Assembly: GCA_046328225.1 (NCBI GenBank)
Contig: JAXLWZ010000010.1
Location: forward strand, 62,001-126,000
Length of the DNA stretch: 64,000 nucleotides
Reading direction: 5' to 3'
From: Amarobacillus sp046328225
GTDB lineage: Bacteria > Chloroflexota > Dehalococcoidia > Tepidiformales > Tepidiformaceae
Both the position numbers and the translations under genes were made by a program. Numbering within the stretch: position 1 is the stretch's first letter; each line of letters begins with the position of its first letter. Below the pieces are notes generated by a model, which saw nothing but the letters and a program-made list of their open reading frames with translations, was not told the DNA's origin and did no database searches. Positions 8,401 to 16,373 of this stretch are shown here, piece by piece.

Positions 8401-10101
8401 CGGAACATCCCGCCGTCAGCCGCCAATTACGTCCAGCGCGCCGGCCGTGCCGGCCGGCGGCGAGAATCTGTCGCCTTTGTCCTCTCCTACGCCCAGCTTC
8501 GTCCGCATGACCAGCACATGTTCCGAACCGCCGAGCAACTGGTTTCAGGCAACGTACCGGTGCCGCGTGTGCCGGGTCCGAATGCGCCCATCGTCCGCCG
8601 ACATGTGCATTCCGTGGCCCTCTCGCGATTCTTCCGTGAGGTTCTGCCGCCGGGCGATGAGGCATGGAAGACGACGGGGAGGTTCTTTCTCGATGGGGAT
8701 GGCGAGGCTCTCGCGCGATTCCGAGTCTGGCTCGCCTCGGAAGACAGTGCACTGCAGGCTGAGCTCCTCCGCGTGGTGCCTGCGGCGCTCCATGGTGCCC
8801 TCGGGGTGGCTAACTGGGCGTGGGCGAAGGCGTTGCTGGCCGAAGACTCACCACTTGCTCGCGCCGAGGCCGATATCGCTCAGGACCAGCGCACCTACAA
8901 GGGCCTCATGGACGAAGCATCTCAGGCGCAGGAGTTCGGACAGGCCGGGTACTTCAAACGAGTGCTCAGCACCATTCGCGACCAATACCTGCTGGGCTTC
9001 CTCGCGAGCCGCAACGTGATGCCCAAGTACGGCTTTCCCGTTGATGTTGTGGAACTCAAGACCCAGCATCTCACCGCGGCCGAAGCCACCCAGCTCGAAC
9101 TCGACCGGGACCTTCGCGTCGCTATCTCAGAATACGCTCCAGGCGCCGGGGTAGTCGCAGCCAAGCGGCTCTGGATGTCCACCGGTCTCCGGCTCCTGCC
9201 CAACAAGGCGCTTCCGAAGCGCGAGTACGGGCGCTGCGACAACTGCCATCGCATCGACTTCAACGCCGCGGACAGGCGCTGTTCCCTCTGCGGCGGCGAC
9301 ATTCGCCGTGACTTCCCGCTGGTCGACCCCGTGTTCGGCTTCGTCGCCGATGAGCCCGACAAACGAGCGTTGGGCGATGAGCGGCCGCCCCGGCTCCACA
9401 GTTCGGAAGTCCTGTTCGCCGGGCTCTCAGAAGGCGCCCAGGGCCTCCGGGTAATGCTCGCTGCCTCAAACGGCGAGACGCTGCTGACTGGGAGGGTATC
9501 GCGAAACGGCAGCCTGGCCGTCGTCAACGACGCCCGCCGGCGTGGCTTCGCGCTGTGCGAACGGTGTGGGTTCGCCATGGTGACGCCCGTCCGGGGAGAG
9601 AAGTGGCCGCGACCACATGCTCACCCCGAACTCCGCCGCCCCTGCAATGGCCGCCTGGAGCAGGTCACGCTCGGTCACACGTTCCAGACGGACATCGTCG
9701 AGTTCGGAATGCCCGGCTTCGTTGCTCCCGGGGAGGATCCCGCCCAGCGTGCGGCGTCTCGCGTCGCGGTGGTCACGGTCCTCGCCGAGGGGGCCGCACG
9801 TGCCCTGCAACTGCGCCGCGAAGACCTCGAAACCACCTACTACATCGATGGCTCAGAGACCGTCTTCGTGCTCTACGACAACGTCCCGGGCGGCGCCGGT
9901 CTTGCCCGGGAAGTGTTTTCTTCCTTTGCCGACGTGTTCGTCGAGGCGCTAAACGTCGTTGGCCGTTGTACCTGCGGGGCCGATTCCTCGTGCTATGGCT
10001 GTATTCGTACCTATCGCAACCAGCCGCACCACGATCACCTCGATCGCGGCTTCGTCGCCTCCACGCTGCAGTCGGTCATCGACGTTTTGCGGCCGGCGTA
10101 A
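5425..10101 (+). CDS. DEVH-box superfamily 2 helicase with zinc-ribbon clusters and C-terminal DUF1998 (DruE/MrfA/DrmA-like)
   Basis: 1558-aa ATP-dependent nucleic-acid translocase. Visible: PLYAHQSKA Q-motif region (about 94-102), Walker A ATGTGSGKTE (116-125), LLYPMNALAND (motif Ia), LDEVHSYDG (motif II, about 256), IGTSATLGSG (motif III), FISFADSRQDAA opening RecA2 (about 629), a long insert, then CSTTFELGVDVGDL and VQRAGRAGRR (motif VI, about 1002). Cysteine clusters occur near 460-480, 546-587, 895-916 and 1271-1290. The C-terminus carries the DUF1998 signature VLYDNVPGGAGLA and CTCGADSSCYGCIRTYRNQ. DUF1998 helicases occur in DISARM, Druantia, Dpd-type defence and the MrfA repair helicase. 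Coupling to a large domainless partner favours defence over repair. Intact, with no frameshift. Confidence 0.9.
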   Translation: MTRLDPIATRDAIEAAYGRYLRSVMRTNDPAINEAIRNEWTRLGENVPLVAGPILESSPPFRPGPSIRDMVAQGTLSQSWLQRRMEHGLPIDRPLYAHQSKAAEHVVGRGRNLVVATGTGSGKTEAFLIPVIDALLREQEAGTLGPGVRALLLYPMNALANDQLKRLRELLADCPEITFGRYTSETKDTHARAEAARRDLRLPPARPNELISRDEMQRTPPHILLTNYAMLEYLLMRPGDRPLFEHDGRGWQFVVLDEVHSYDGALALELGMLMRRLLDRVGRAPSDVRFIGTSATLGSGEGSFPQVATFASNLFGSIFEYVPGDPSRRDVLGAERLRLELPPPDASMTLADALAEGDATTRSEKLLAIPGAQALLRGIADRPRRAEDLAREIFPGQPGAVSLTTALVDALATHRRPGEDHPILSARYHTFVRAIEGPSICLRPHGPSHLPRISLVSDRHCPDCGEDAPMAELATCRRCNQWYVRGQAPRARLERADGLDDTQPDGSPSSVRYFAPIPGEFGSADDDDEINDGDQTASGDAVELVACTYCWQLGDASPGCACPSEAWKHFRMAPTTTTGQSIRCVNCGVPSSTSGPRRLRLGSDAPPAVLASTLYDNLPASPDGDAGKFISFADSRQDAAFFASYLERTYGAIDRRRLVLRALRQTWAAAGGPVRLEDVASALRKLADVEGHFDERESAYAQLARARSWLLWELSSVDRRQSLDGVALTLRQLVRPREWKAPAEMRAEPWKLDDDEAWQVIQTLLGTLVDSQVVSFPEGVEAAWPLFAPRNRLLFVCEDHSSPKHGISSWVPAREASENRRSDYLARILARNGYADRKGQRAYANALLRFIWKGLVTPRAKLADYVVATHEGAAGVRYQANYAYWEWANPASLLRCSHCGLWAGGAVRGVCPTMRCEGTLKPQQPDPDDHYRGLYEAPGAGRMVVEEHTAQWNAAQAALIQQRFLDGDVNILSCSTTFELGVDVGDLQTVFLRNIPPSAANYVQRAGRAGRRRESVAFVLSYAQLRPHDQHMFRTAEQLVSGNVPVPRVPGPNAPIVRRHVHSVALSRFFREVLPPGDEAWKTTGRFFLDGDGEALARFRVWLASEDSALQAELLRVVPAALHGALGVANWAWAKALLAEDSPLARAEADIAQDQRTYKGLMDEASQAQEFGQAGYFKRVLSTIRDQYLLGFLASRNVMPKYGFPVDVVELKTQHLTAAEATQLELDRDLRVAISEYAPGAGVVAAKRLWMSTGLRLLPNKALPKREYGRCDNCHRIDFNAADRRCSLCGGDIRRDFPLVDPVFGFVADEPDKRALGDERPPRLHSSEVLFAGLSEGAQGLRVMLAASNGETLLTGRVSRNGSLAVVNDARRRGFALCERCGFAMVTPVRGEKWPRPHAHPELRRPCNGRLEQVTLGHTFQTDIVEFGMPGFVAPGEDPAQRAASRVAVVTVLAEGAARALQLRREDLETTYYIDGSETVFVLYDNVPGGAGLAREVFSSFADVFVEALNVVGRCTCGADSSCYGCIRTYRNQPHHDHLDRGFVASTLQSVIDVLRPA

Positions 10102-10110
10102 CCGCCGCCC
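10098..10110. repeat. 13-base direct repeat, right boundary of helicase cassette
   Basis: Second exact copy of GTAACCGCCGCCC (first at 1929-1941). It begins one base before the helicase TAA stop and ends one base before the stop of the convergent glycosidase-like gene, so the cassette's right end coincides with the end of its last gene. Confidence 0.55.
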
Positions 10111-11364
10111 TCAGGGCACCCGCACCAACGCCGCGTAGTATGCCGCCGCGCGCGCGCGGAAGTAGCCGCCGTCGTCGTCGGCGCTGTAGGAGGGGATGGC
10201 GGCGGCGTCCGTGGTGCGCGTGTTCGTGATGCCGTCGCGCTGCGCGTCGCGTGCGTCCGTCGCGCCGTCGGCCCCGCGCCCGAACAGCAAGGCGATGACG
10301 CCCGCCTCCGTGTACGCCCGCAGGTGCGCCTCGCTTCCCGCTCCCAGGAGCCACTCCACGCGGTTGTCCTGGTAGTGGCCGCGCGTGTTGTCCATCGCCG
10401 CCATGAGCGTGTTGCCGAACGGGATCTGCCAGAGCATCGCGCGCAGGCCCGTCGCCCGCCCGAATGTCCCGATGAAGGCCGCGTGCTGGCGGAAGTCCGT
10501 CTCGTCCCACCATGAAGCGCCGTGGTCGCCATCGACGGCCTGCTTGTACCCCGCGTCCCGGTCCGAGAATTCCCCGAAGAAGAGGTCGAACCGCGCCCCC
10601 ATCGATCGGTAGAACGCCGCTTCACTCTCCGCGAATACGCGCACCTCGGCGTCGGTGAAGTGGCCATAGGTGAAATCGTGCCCGGTGCCCCAGTTGCTGA
10701 GGCTGTACGCGATGAGCACGTTCGGCGCCGTCCGGTCACGCATCGCCACGATTTCGCGCGCCAGCCCCGCGAGCGTGCCCGGCTGCCCCGCCGTCGCGGG
10801 CATCGCCACCGGCACGTGGCCCGCGTCGTCGCTGTTCGCCGCCTGGTGCGCGAAACCCCAGAGGTCCGGCTCCAGGTGCAGGACGACCGGGCCGCCGGCC
10901 GACGCCGCACGTTCGAAGAAGAGCGTGAGCCCCTCGAGATAGCGCGCGACGAGGACGGGGTCCTTCAGGCCGCGTTCCAACCTCGCCTGCTCGCTGCCGT
11001 CACCGGTTACCGATTGCTGCAGCACGTAGTAGCTGAAGACCGGCGTCATCCCCGCCGCCCGCGACTCCCGGATGTACGAGCTCACGAACTCGCCGTTCGG
11101 CTCCCACGACATCCAGCCGTCGGTCACGCTCCCCGCGAGGTACTGGTAGCGGTAGGCGAACGGCGCCGTCTCGCGCATCGCCGCCGCACTTCCCGGCCCC
11201 GATGCCATGCCAAGCTCCAGTGTCGAGGAGAGCCCCGGGGGCACCGGCGCCAGACCCGGCCTGCCTTCGGGACGCACCAGCCACGCGAAAATCGCGACGG
11301 CGACCAGCGTCATCGCCACCGCGAAGGCGCCGCGCCTCAGTCTCCGGTTTGCCACGGCATGCAC
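10111..11364 (-). CDS. Membrane-anchored or secreted glycosidase-like TIM-barrel protein
   Basis: 417 aa with a basic start and a hydrophobic segment (AVAMTLVAVAIFAWLV, about 15-30) fitting a signal anchor. The body resembles a TIM-barrel glycoside hydrolase: an acidic strand VVLHLEPDLWGF and a later LFFGEFSDRDAGYK could hold the acid/base and nucleophile, with aromatic stretches (YQYLAGS, ASWWDETDF, MLWQIPFG) of the kind that line sugar clefts. I cannot assign a GH family. GTG start at 11364; another GTG lies three codons in. It sits beside a flippase, methyltransferase and sugar epimerases and may trim or process an exported polysaccharide. Its 3' end converges on the helicase cassette. Confidence 0.7.
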   Translation of the reverse strand: MHAVANRRLRRGAFAVAMTLVAVAIFAWLVRPEGRPGLAPVPPGLSSTLELGMASGPGSAAAMRETAPFAYRYQYLAGSVTDGWMSWEPNGEFVSSYIRESRAAGMTPVFSYYVLQQSVTGDGSEQARLERGLKDPVLVARYLEGLTLFFERAASAGGPVVLHLEPDLWGFAHQAANSDDAGHVPVAMPATAGQPGTLAGLAREIVAMRDRTAPNVLIAYSLSNWGTGHDFTYGHFTDAEVRVFAESEAAFYRSMGARFDLFFGEFSDRDAGYKQAVDGDHGASWWDETDFRQHAAFIGTFGRATGLRAMLWQIPFGNTLMAAMDNTRGHYQDNRVEWLLGAGSEAHLRAYTEAGVIALLFGRGADGATDARDAQRDGITNTRTTDAAAIPSYSADDDGGYFRARAAAYYAALVRVP

Positions 11365-11527
11365 ACCGCATTGGTACCACCCGGGAGTGCACCACCGATT
11401 GACCGCCCGTTGGACCGGTGTCGGGACGGTGACCGTGGCGTGACAACCAGCCCCCGGCTGTGCTGCCGTGCCGGTCCCCGTGGATTCGGACCTGCGTCAA
11501 CCTTTCCTTTCGCCCGTTACTCCCGGT

Positions 11528-13162
11528 ATGGCCCGTGCGACTCCCCTCCGTGGCGCCCGCATGGCGCCGCCGCCGCGTACTACCCTTGAGCGCCATTCGC
11601 TGCGCCAGAACGCCATCGCCATGTTCGCCGGCCAGACCATCACGTGGACCCTGACCGCCCTCACCCTCGCGCTCCTTCCCCGCTACCTGGGCCCGAGCCA
11701 CATGGGCGCCCTCGGCATCTCGCTCTCGTTTTCGAACCTGGCATCGACCGTGGCCGGCCTGGGCATCGCCACGCTGGTTACGAAGGACATCGCCCGCGAC
11801 CACGAGGCCGCGAGCCGCATGCTCGGCACCGCCATCTGGCTGAACGTGATGCTCGGGCTGGCGGCCGCCGCTATCTCCATCGCCGCCGGGCAGGCACTCG
11901 GCTATGCGCCCATGACCCAGTGGGCCATCCTCGTGAACTGCGGCATCGTCCCCCTCAACCTGCTCACGCTCCTTGGGTTCGCGGCACTCCAGGGCGCCGA
12001 GGTGATGCGCCACCAGGCCATCTGGGACGCCACCAACAAGCTCCTCTTCCTCGCCGGCACCGCCGCCATCATCGTGCTCGACCTGGGCTTCGGCGCCTAC
12101 CTGCTGCTCTCGATCGCCTCCGCCGTGCTGGTCACGGTCCCCGCCATCCGGCTCATGCACCGCGTGCTGCCGTTCAAGCCGTGGACCTTTTCCATCGCCC
12201 AGGCCCGCTACCTGGTCGTCGCGAGCCTGCCCTTCTCCACCACGAGCGTCTTCGTCGTCGTGTACCTCGCCGTCGACACCCTCCTGCTCTCGCTTCTCTC
12301 GGGCGAAACCGCCGTCGGCATCTATACGGCTCCCAGCCGCATCTTCGGCACGCTCCTTTTCGCCCCGACGATCGTCACCACCGTCGTCTTCCCGCGAATG
12401 GCCGCGACCTACCGCGACGGCGCCGCCGATACCGCGCGCCTCGCCCGTGCGACCCTCGCGCTCGTCATCGGCATCACCCTCCCCGTCGCCGTCATGACCG
12501 TGGGGGTGGGCGACGAGGGCCTGGTCTGGCTCATCGGCCGCGGCTTCGCCGATAGCGGCCCCGTTGTCGTCCTGCTCGCCCTCAGTCTCGTGCCCACGAG
12601 CGTGAACATGGTCGCCCATCGCATCCTCATCGCCGTCGACCGTCAGCGCGTCTGGACCGTCGTCGTGCTCGTTGCCCTGGTGGCGAAAGTGGCCGTGGGG
12701 CTCGTGCTCATCCCGCTGTTCGACCACGCCTTCGCGAGCGCAGCCCTGGGCGCCGCAGCCAGCCTGCTCGCGGTCGAAGGCGGCATGATGCTCGTCGCCT
12801 TCTACTACATGCCGCGCGGCATCATGGACCGCGCCGCCTTCGCCCTCTATGCGCGGCTCTCCGCGGGCGCGCTCTTCGCCACCGCGGCGATGCTGCTCAC
12901 GCGGCCGCTGGGCTTCTTCCTCACCGGTATCGCGGGCACCCTCGGGTATGGCGCGATCGTCTTCCTGCTGCATGCTTACACACCGTCGCAGGTCATCGCT
13001 GGAGCGCGCTGGCTGGCCGGCCGGGGTGCGCCGCCGCCCGCCGGCATGCCCGCCGCCGAGCTTGGCCTTCCGCGCCCCGAACGCTACGAACCGCTGCTCT
13101 ATTCGCCGGCGCGGCTCAAGGGCATCCGGTCCGCCCGCCGGCCCGCATCCCGAGCAGGTTGA
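11528..13162 (+). CDS. Oligosaccharide flippase family membrane protein (PST/MurJ-like)
   Basis: About 544 aa with 12-14 hydrophobic segments, starting FAGQTITWTLTALTLALLPR and continuing through regularly spaced helices to YGAIVFLLHAY. The motif RYLGPSHMGALGISLSFSN is typical of Wzx/polysaccharide_synt exporters, and a central RLMHRVLPFKPWTF loop separates two halves. It probably flips lipid-linked oligosaccharide repeat units across the membrane for the surrounding glycan genes. The start is uncertain: ATG at 11528 or 11561, or GTG at 11468; none has a strong ribosome site. Its last 47 bases overlap the 3' end of the convergent methyltransferase gene. Confidence 0.88.
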   Translation: MARATPLRGARMAPPPRTTLERHSLRQNAIAMFAGQTITWTLTALTLALLPRYLGPSHMGALGISLSFSNLASTVAGLGIATLVTKDIARDHEAASRMLGTAIWLNVMLGLAAAAISIAAGQALGYAPMTQWAILVNCGIVPLNLLTLLGFAALQGAEVMRHQAIWDATNKLLFLAGTAAIIVLDLGFGAYLLLSIASAVLVTVPAIRLMHRVLPFKPWTFSIAQARYLVVASLPFSTTSVFVVVYLAVDTLLLSLLSGETAVGIYTAPSRIFGTLLFAPTIVTTVVFPRMAATYRDGAADTARLARATLALVIGITLPVAVMTVGVGDEGLVWLIGRGFADSGPVVVLLALSLVPTSVNMVAHRILIAVDRQRVWTVVVLVALVAKVAVGLVLIPLFDHAFASAALGAAASLLAVEGGMMLVAFYYMPRGIMDRAAFALYARLSAGALFATAAMLLTRPLGFFLTGIAGTLGYGAIVFLLHAYTPSQVIAGARWLAGRGAPPPAGMPAAELGLPRPERYEPLLYSPARLKGIRSARRPASRAG

Positions 13163-14369
13163 ACTGCTCCAGCGCGGCGTAGGCCTCGTTCCACTTCCGC
13201 ACGCGCTCCTCGACCGTCGTCTTCGGATACCGCCCCGCCATCTCGACCAGGATCTCCCCGAGCGTGCGCTGCCCGTCGATGCTCCTCAGCAGCGCCCGCC
13301 GGAACGGATCGAGCGTGAGCCGCAGCTCGAACCCTTCGTACACCAGGTGCAGTTCCGGGCGCTCCGCCAGCTGGCGGCGAATGAGGCCGTCGTGGTCGAA
13401 GCGGAGCCACGCGGGGATGGCGCCCAGGTCGTGCCACGGCGGCGCGTCCACGGCCGGTGTCTCGGCCTTCGCCGCGAAGAACGAGTGCTTCTGCATGCGC
13501 CCATGGAGCAGCTCCGCCGCCGCCTGCCGCGCCGCGACATCCATCCCGCTCGTGTCCAGCGACGCCGAATACAGCGACGGCTCATAGAGCGCCGGCATGA
13601 TGAACCGCGCGAGCCGCATCCCGCCGCTCGCCAGCCATTCGTGAATCTGGGGCACGGTGTACGCGCGGTCCGTCGAATGCAGCAGCACATCGTACAGCCC
13701 GGCGTCCCCGTGAAGTTCGATTTCGCCCGCGAACGTGTCCCGGCCGAACGCCGCCCAGTGCTCATTGCGAAGCTCGGCTACTGTCCGCCGTGCGATCGCG
13801 ATGCGCGCCTCCGCCGGCAGCGATGGCGGCGCGATGATCCGCAGGAGCTCCTGGAGCTGGTAGATCGCCGTCCGGCCGTACTGCCCGTACACCATCAGCC
13901 CCATGCCGCCGCCGGGCGTCAGGAGCGACCGTAGGGCCGCCAGCCCCACCGCCGGGTCCGGCAGATGGTGCAGCACGCCCGCCGACACGATGTAGTCGAA
14001 CGGGCCGAGCCCCAGCGCCGGCGTCTCTTCGATGCGCGCGTGGTGGAAGTCGATCTCGAGGCCGCGCGCCCGTGCCCGCGCCGCCGCAATCGCGAGCGAA
14101 TGCTCCGAGAGGTCCACCCCGGTGACCGTCGCGCCCGTCCCCCGAAGCTGCTCGGCCAGGAAGATGGCGTTGTCGCCCGTGCCGCAGCCCGCGTCCAGCA
14201 CGTGGAAGCCCGGGCCGATTGCCCAGCGCCCACCGGCGAGCGCATGGTTCGCCAGCGCGAGCTGCCCGATCAGGGTCGTATGGAGCTGCTCCAGCTCCCG
14301 GCCCGGGTCTCGCGGCGGATAGGGGAAGGCTTCGTACTGGTCACGGACGGGAGACGCAATGGCGGTCAT
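13116..14369 (-). CDS. SAM-dependent class I methyltransferase with C-terminal extension
   Basis: 417 aa. The Rossmann methyltransferase core is clear: VLDAGCGTGDNAIFLAEQL (motif I), GVDLSEHSLAIA (motif II) and FDYIVSAGVLHHLPDP (motif IV). After the catalytic domain (to about 180) a C-terminal region of about 230 residues includes YTVPQIHEWLASGGMRLARF and a final helical RTLGEILVEMAGRYP stretch resembling a winged-helix or PqqD-like module. It likely methylates a sugar or a cell-envelope metabolite, given its position inside the glycan region. Substrate unknown. Its 3' end overlaps the flippase gene convergently by 47 bases. Confidence 0.85.
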   Translation of the reverse strand: MTAIASPVRDQYEAFPYPPRDPGRELEQLHTTLIGQLALANHALAGGRWAIGPGFHVLDAGCGTGDNAIFLAEQLRGTGATVTGVDLSEHSLAIAAARARARGLEIDFHHARIEETPALGLGPFDYIVSAGVLHHLPDPAVGLAALRSLLTPGGGMGLMVYGQYGRTAIYQLQELLRIIAPPSLPAEARIAIARRTVAELRNEHWAAFGRDTFAGEIELHGDAGLYDVLLHSTDRAYTVPQIHEWLASGGMRLARFIMPALYEPSLYSASLDTSGMDVAARQAAAELLHGRMQKHSFFAAKAETPAVDAPPWHDLGAIPAWLRFDHDGLIRRQLAERPELHLVYEGFELRLTLDPFRRALLRSIDGQRTLGEILVEMAGRYPKTTVEERVRKWNEAYAALEQFNLLGMRAGGRTGCP

Positions 14370-14444
14370 GCAACAGAGCGTGCCTCCGCCGACCGAAACG
14401 GCGCATCGGGAAACACGCGTACGATCGCATTGCGGAACCCCGCC

Positions 14445-15344
14445 TTAGGCCGCGTTGGCCTGCTTCCCGGCCAGTTCCGCCAGCCCCGCGAGCGGGTCGT
14501 CCGGCGGCTCGATCCCCAGCACCGCGCGCATGCGGCCCACGTCCGCGACGAATCGCACCACCTCCGCCGACCGCGCCGGCCGGATGTCGACCGAAGGGCA
14601 TCCGGGGTACAGCGCCCGCACGCGGTCCGCCAGCGCGAGCAGCGTCGTCCCCTGCCCGCTTCCGACGTTCACGGGTCCGTCGAGGTCTCGCTCGGCGGCC
14701 GCAAGAAGCGCCGTCACCGCCATATCCACGGGCACGAAATCGATCACCTGCTCGCCGCCGAATACATCGAGTGGAAGGCCGGCCGCCGCGCGTTCGAGCC
14801 AGAGTGGGATGACGCGGCCCGTATCGCCCGGCCCGTACACGTTCGCGAACCGCAGGATGTTCACCTCGATCGCGCCCGTGTGATGCCACGTGCGGCAGTA
14901 TGCCTCGCCCGCGAGCTTGCTCGCCCCGTACGGGTTCTTCGCCAGCAGCGGCGCATCCTCACGCACCGGGACCGAGCCCGGTTCGCCATAGACCTCGCGC
15001 GATGACGAAAACACCACGCGCTCGACCCCGGCCGCGGTGGCCGCTTCGAGCACGTTGAAGGTGCCCGCCACGTTCGTCGTGAACGAATACCGCGCATCGC
15101 TGAGCGCGCCCATCACGTTCGACTGCGCCGCCAGGTGGAACACGCGCGCCGCGCCGGCGAAGGCCCGCGCCACCGTCTCCGGGTCGCGGATGTCGCCCTC
15201 GATGAACTCCGCGCCGGGGTGCACGGCCTCGCGCGTCGCGCGCCGCAGGTTGTCCAGCACGACCACGTCGTCGCCGCGCGCCACCAGCGCCGCCACGAGA
15301 TGCTTCCCGATGAAGCCCGCGCCGCCCGTCACTACGACGCGCAT
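14445..15344 (-). CDS. NAD-dependent epimerase/dehydratase (UDP-sugar 4-epimerase-like SDR)
   Basis: 299-aa extended SDR. It starts with the NAD-binding MRVVVTGGAGFIGKHLV, keeps the adenine-pocket Asp (VVVLDNLRRA), HLAAQSNV, the catalytic serine strand VVFSSSREVYGEPG and the catalytic YGASK, followed by RFANVYGPGD. This is the GalE/RmlB-like group acting on nucleotide sugars. ATG at 15344 lies 13 bases inside the end of the upstream SDR gene, so the two form a coupled operon. Exact reaction cannot be read from sequence. Confidence 0.9.
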   Translation of the reverse strand: MRVVVTGGAGFIGKHLVAALVARGDDVVVLDNLRRATREAVHPGAEFIEGDIRDPETVARAFAGAARVFHLAAQSNVMGALSDARYSFTTNVAGTFNVLEAATAAGVERVVFSSSREVYGEPGSVPVREDAPLLAKNPYGASKLAGEAYCRTWHHTGAIEVNILRFANVYGPGDTGRVIPLWLERAAAGLPLDVFGGEQVIDFVPVDMAVTALLAAAERDLDGPVNVGSGQGTTLLALADRVRALYPGCPSVDIRPARSAEVVRFVADVGRMRAVLGIEPPDDPLAGLAELAGKQANAA

Positions 15345-16297
15345 GCGATGTCTCCGTTGTTCAGCTCGTCCCGGAACGCCGCGATCGTGCGCGCCAACCC
15401 CTCGCGCAGCGCCACCCGGGGCTCCCAGCCCAGCAGCGCGCGCGCCTTCGTGATGTCCGGCCGCCGCCGCTGCGGGTCGTCCCCGACCGCCGGCTCCGTG
15501 TAGGTGATGGCCGCCGTCGAACCCGCCAGCTCCCGGATGATGAGCGCGAACTCCAGCACGGTGTGCTCGTCCGGGTTGCCGAGGTTCGTCACCTCGCCCT
15601 TCGCCCCCGGGCACTCCATCGCCCGCACGAGCCCCTCCACGAGGTCCGAAACGTAGCAGAGCGACCGCGTCTGCTGCCCGTCGCCGTACACCGTCATCGC
15701 CTCGTCGCGAAGCGCTTGCACGATGAAGTTCGGCACCAGCCGCCCGTCGTGCGGGTCCGACCGCGGGCCATAGGTATTGAAGATGCGGACGATGCGCGCG
15801 TCCGTCCCGTGGGCGCGCACGTAGGCCATGGCGAGCGCCTCGCCGTACCGCTTCGCTTCGTCGTACATCGAGCGCGGGCCGGTGCTGCTCACGTTGCCGC
15901 GATAGCTCTCGCGCTGCGGGTGCTCCAGCGGGTCCCCATAGGCCTCCGACGTGCTCGCGTAGAGGTAGCTCGCGCCGTCCCGCGTCGCAAGATCCAGCAG
16001 GTGGCGCGAGCCTTCGCTGTTCACCCGCATCGTCTCCACCGGGTGGCGCTGGTAACCGGGCGGGCTCGCCGGGCTCGCGAGGTGGTACACGCGTTCCACC
16101 GCCTCGATGTCCGGCGCGCCCTCGATGATGTCGTGCTCCACGAGCGCAAACGAAGGCCAGTCGGCCAGGTGGTCGATGTTCACCCGCCGGCCCGTCACGA
16201 AGTTGTCCAGGCACACCACCTCGTGCCCCTCGCGCAACAACCGTTCGCAGAGATGGGATCCGATGAAACCGGCGCCGCCGGCGACGAGCACACGCAT
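15332..16297 (-). CDS. Extended SDR, UDP-glucuronate decarboxylase-like (UXS family)
   Basis: 321 aa beginning MRVLVAGGAGFIGSHLCERL. Features match the UDP-xylose synthase/UDP-GlcA decarboxylase group: CLDNFVTGRRVNIDHL, HLASPASPPGYQRHPVETM, YASTSEAYGDP, catalytic MYDEAKRYGEAL, and FNTYGPRSDPHDGRLVPNF, then YGDGQQTRSLCYVSDLV. The enzyme would convert UDP-glucuronate to UDP-xylose for glycan synthesis. ATG at 16297 begins directly at the nucleotide-binding motif; a longer frame to 16354 adds an unrelated arginine-rich tail. First gene of a two-gene SDR operon, divergent from the TetR gene. Confidence 0.9.
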   Translation of the reverse strand: MRVLVAGGAGFIGSHLCERLLREGHEVVCLDNFVTGRRVNIDHLADWPSFALVEHDIIEGAPDIEAVERVYHLASPASPPGYQRHPVETMRVNSEGSRHLLDLATRDGASYLYASTSEAYGDPLEHPQRESYRGNVSSTGPRSMYDEAKRYGEALAMAYVRAHGTDARIVRIFNTYGPRSDPHDGRLVPNFIVQALRDEAMTVYGDGQQTRSLCYVSDLVEGLVRAMECPGAKGEVTNLGNPDEHTVLEFALIIRELAGSTAAITYTEPAVGDDPQRRRPDITKARALLGWEPRVALREGLARTIAAFRDELNNGDIACAS

Positions 16298-16348
16298 ACC
16301 GGGATCATCGGCACGCCTCAACCGCCGCCTGAGGGCTTGCGAACGGCC

Positions 16349-16373
16349 ATTCAACGCGCGTAGAATTCAACGC
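16349..16373 (+). promoter_or_regulatory. TetR-gene promoter region: -10-like TAGAAT within a direct repeat
   Basis: TAGAAT (16361-16366) lies seven bases before the ATG at 16374, implying a leaderless mRNA. ATTCAACGC occurs twice (16349-16357 and 16365-16373), one copy on each side of the -10 region, 16 bases apart; this could be a binding site for the TetR protein itself. Regulatory role is inferred. Confidence 0.45.

Noticed and set aside
1929..10110. Insertion sequence or transposon carrying the helicase cassette
   Set aside because: No transposase, no terminal inverted repeats; only a 13-base direct repeat is seen.
11000..12973. 657-aa open frame antisense to the flippase
   Set aside because: Extremely E/G/R/H-rich sequence without a fold, opposite a clear membrane protein gene.
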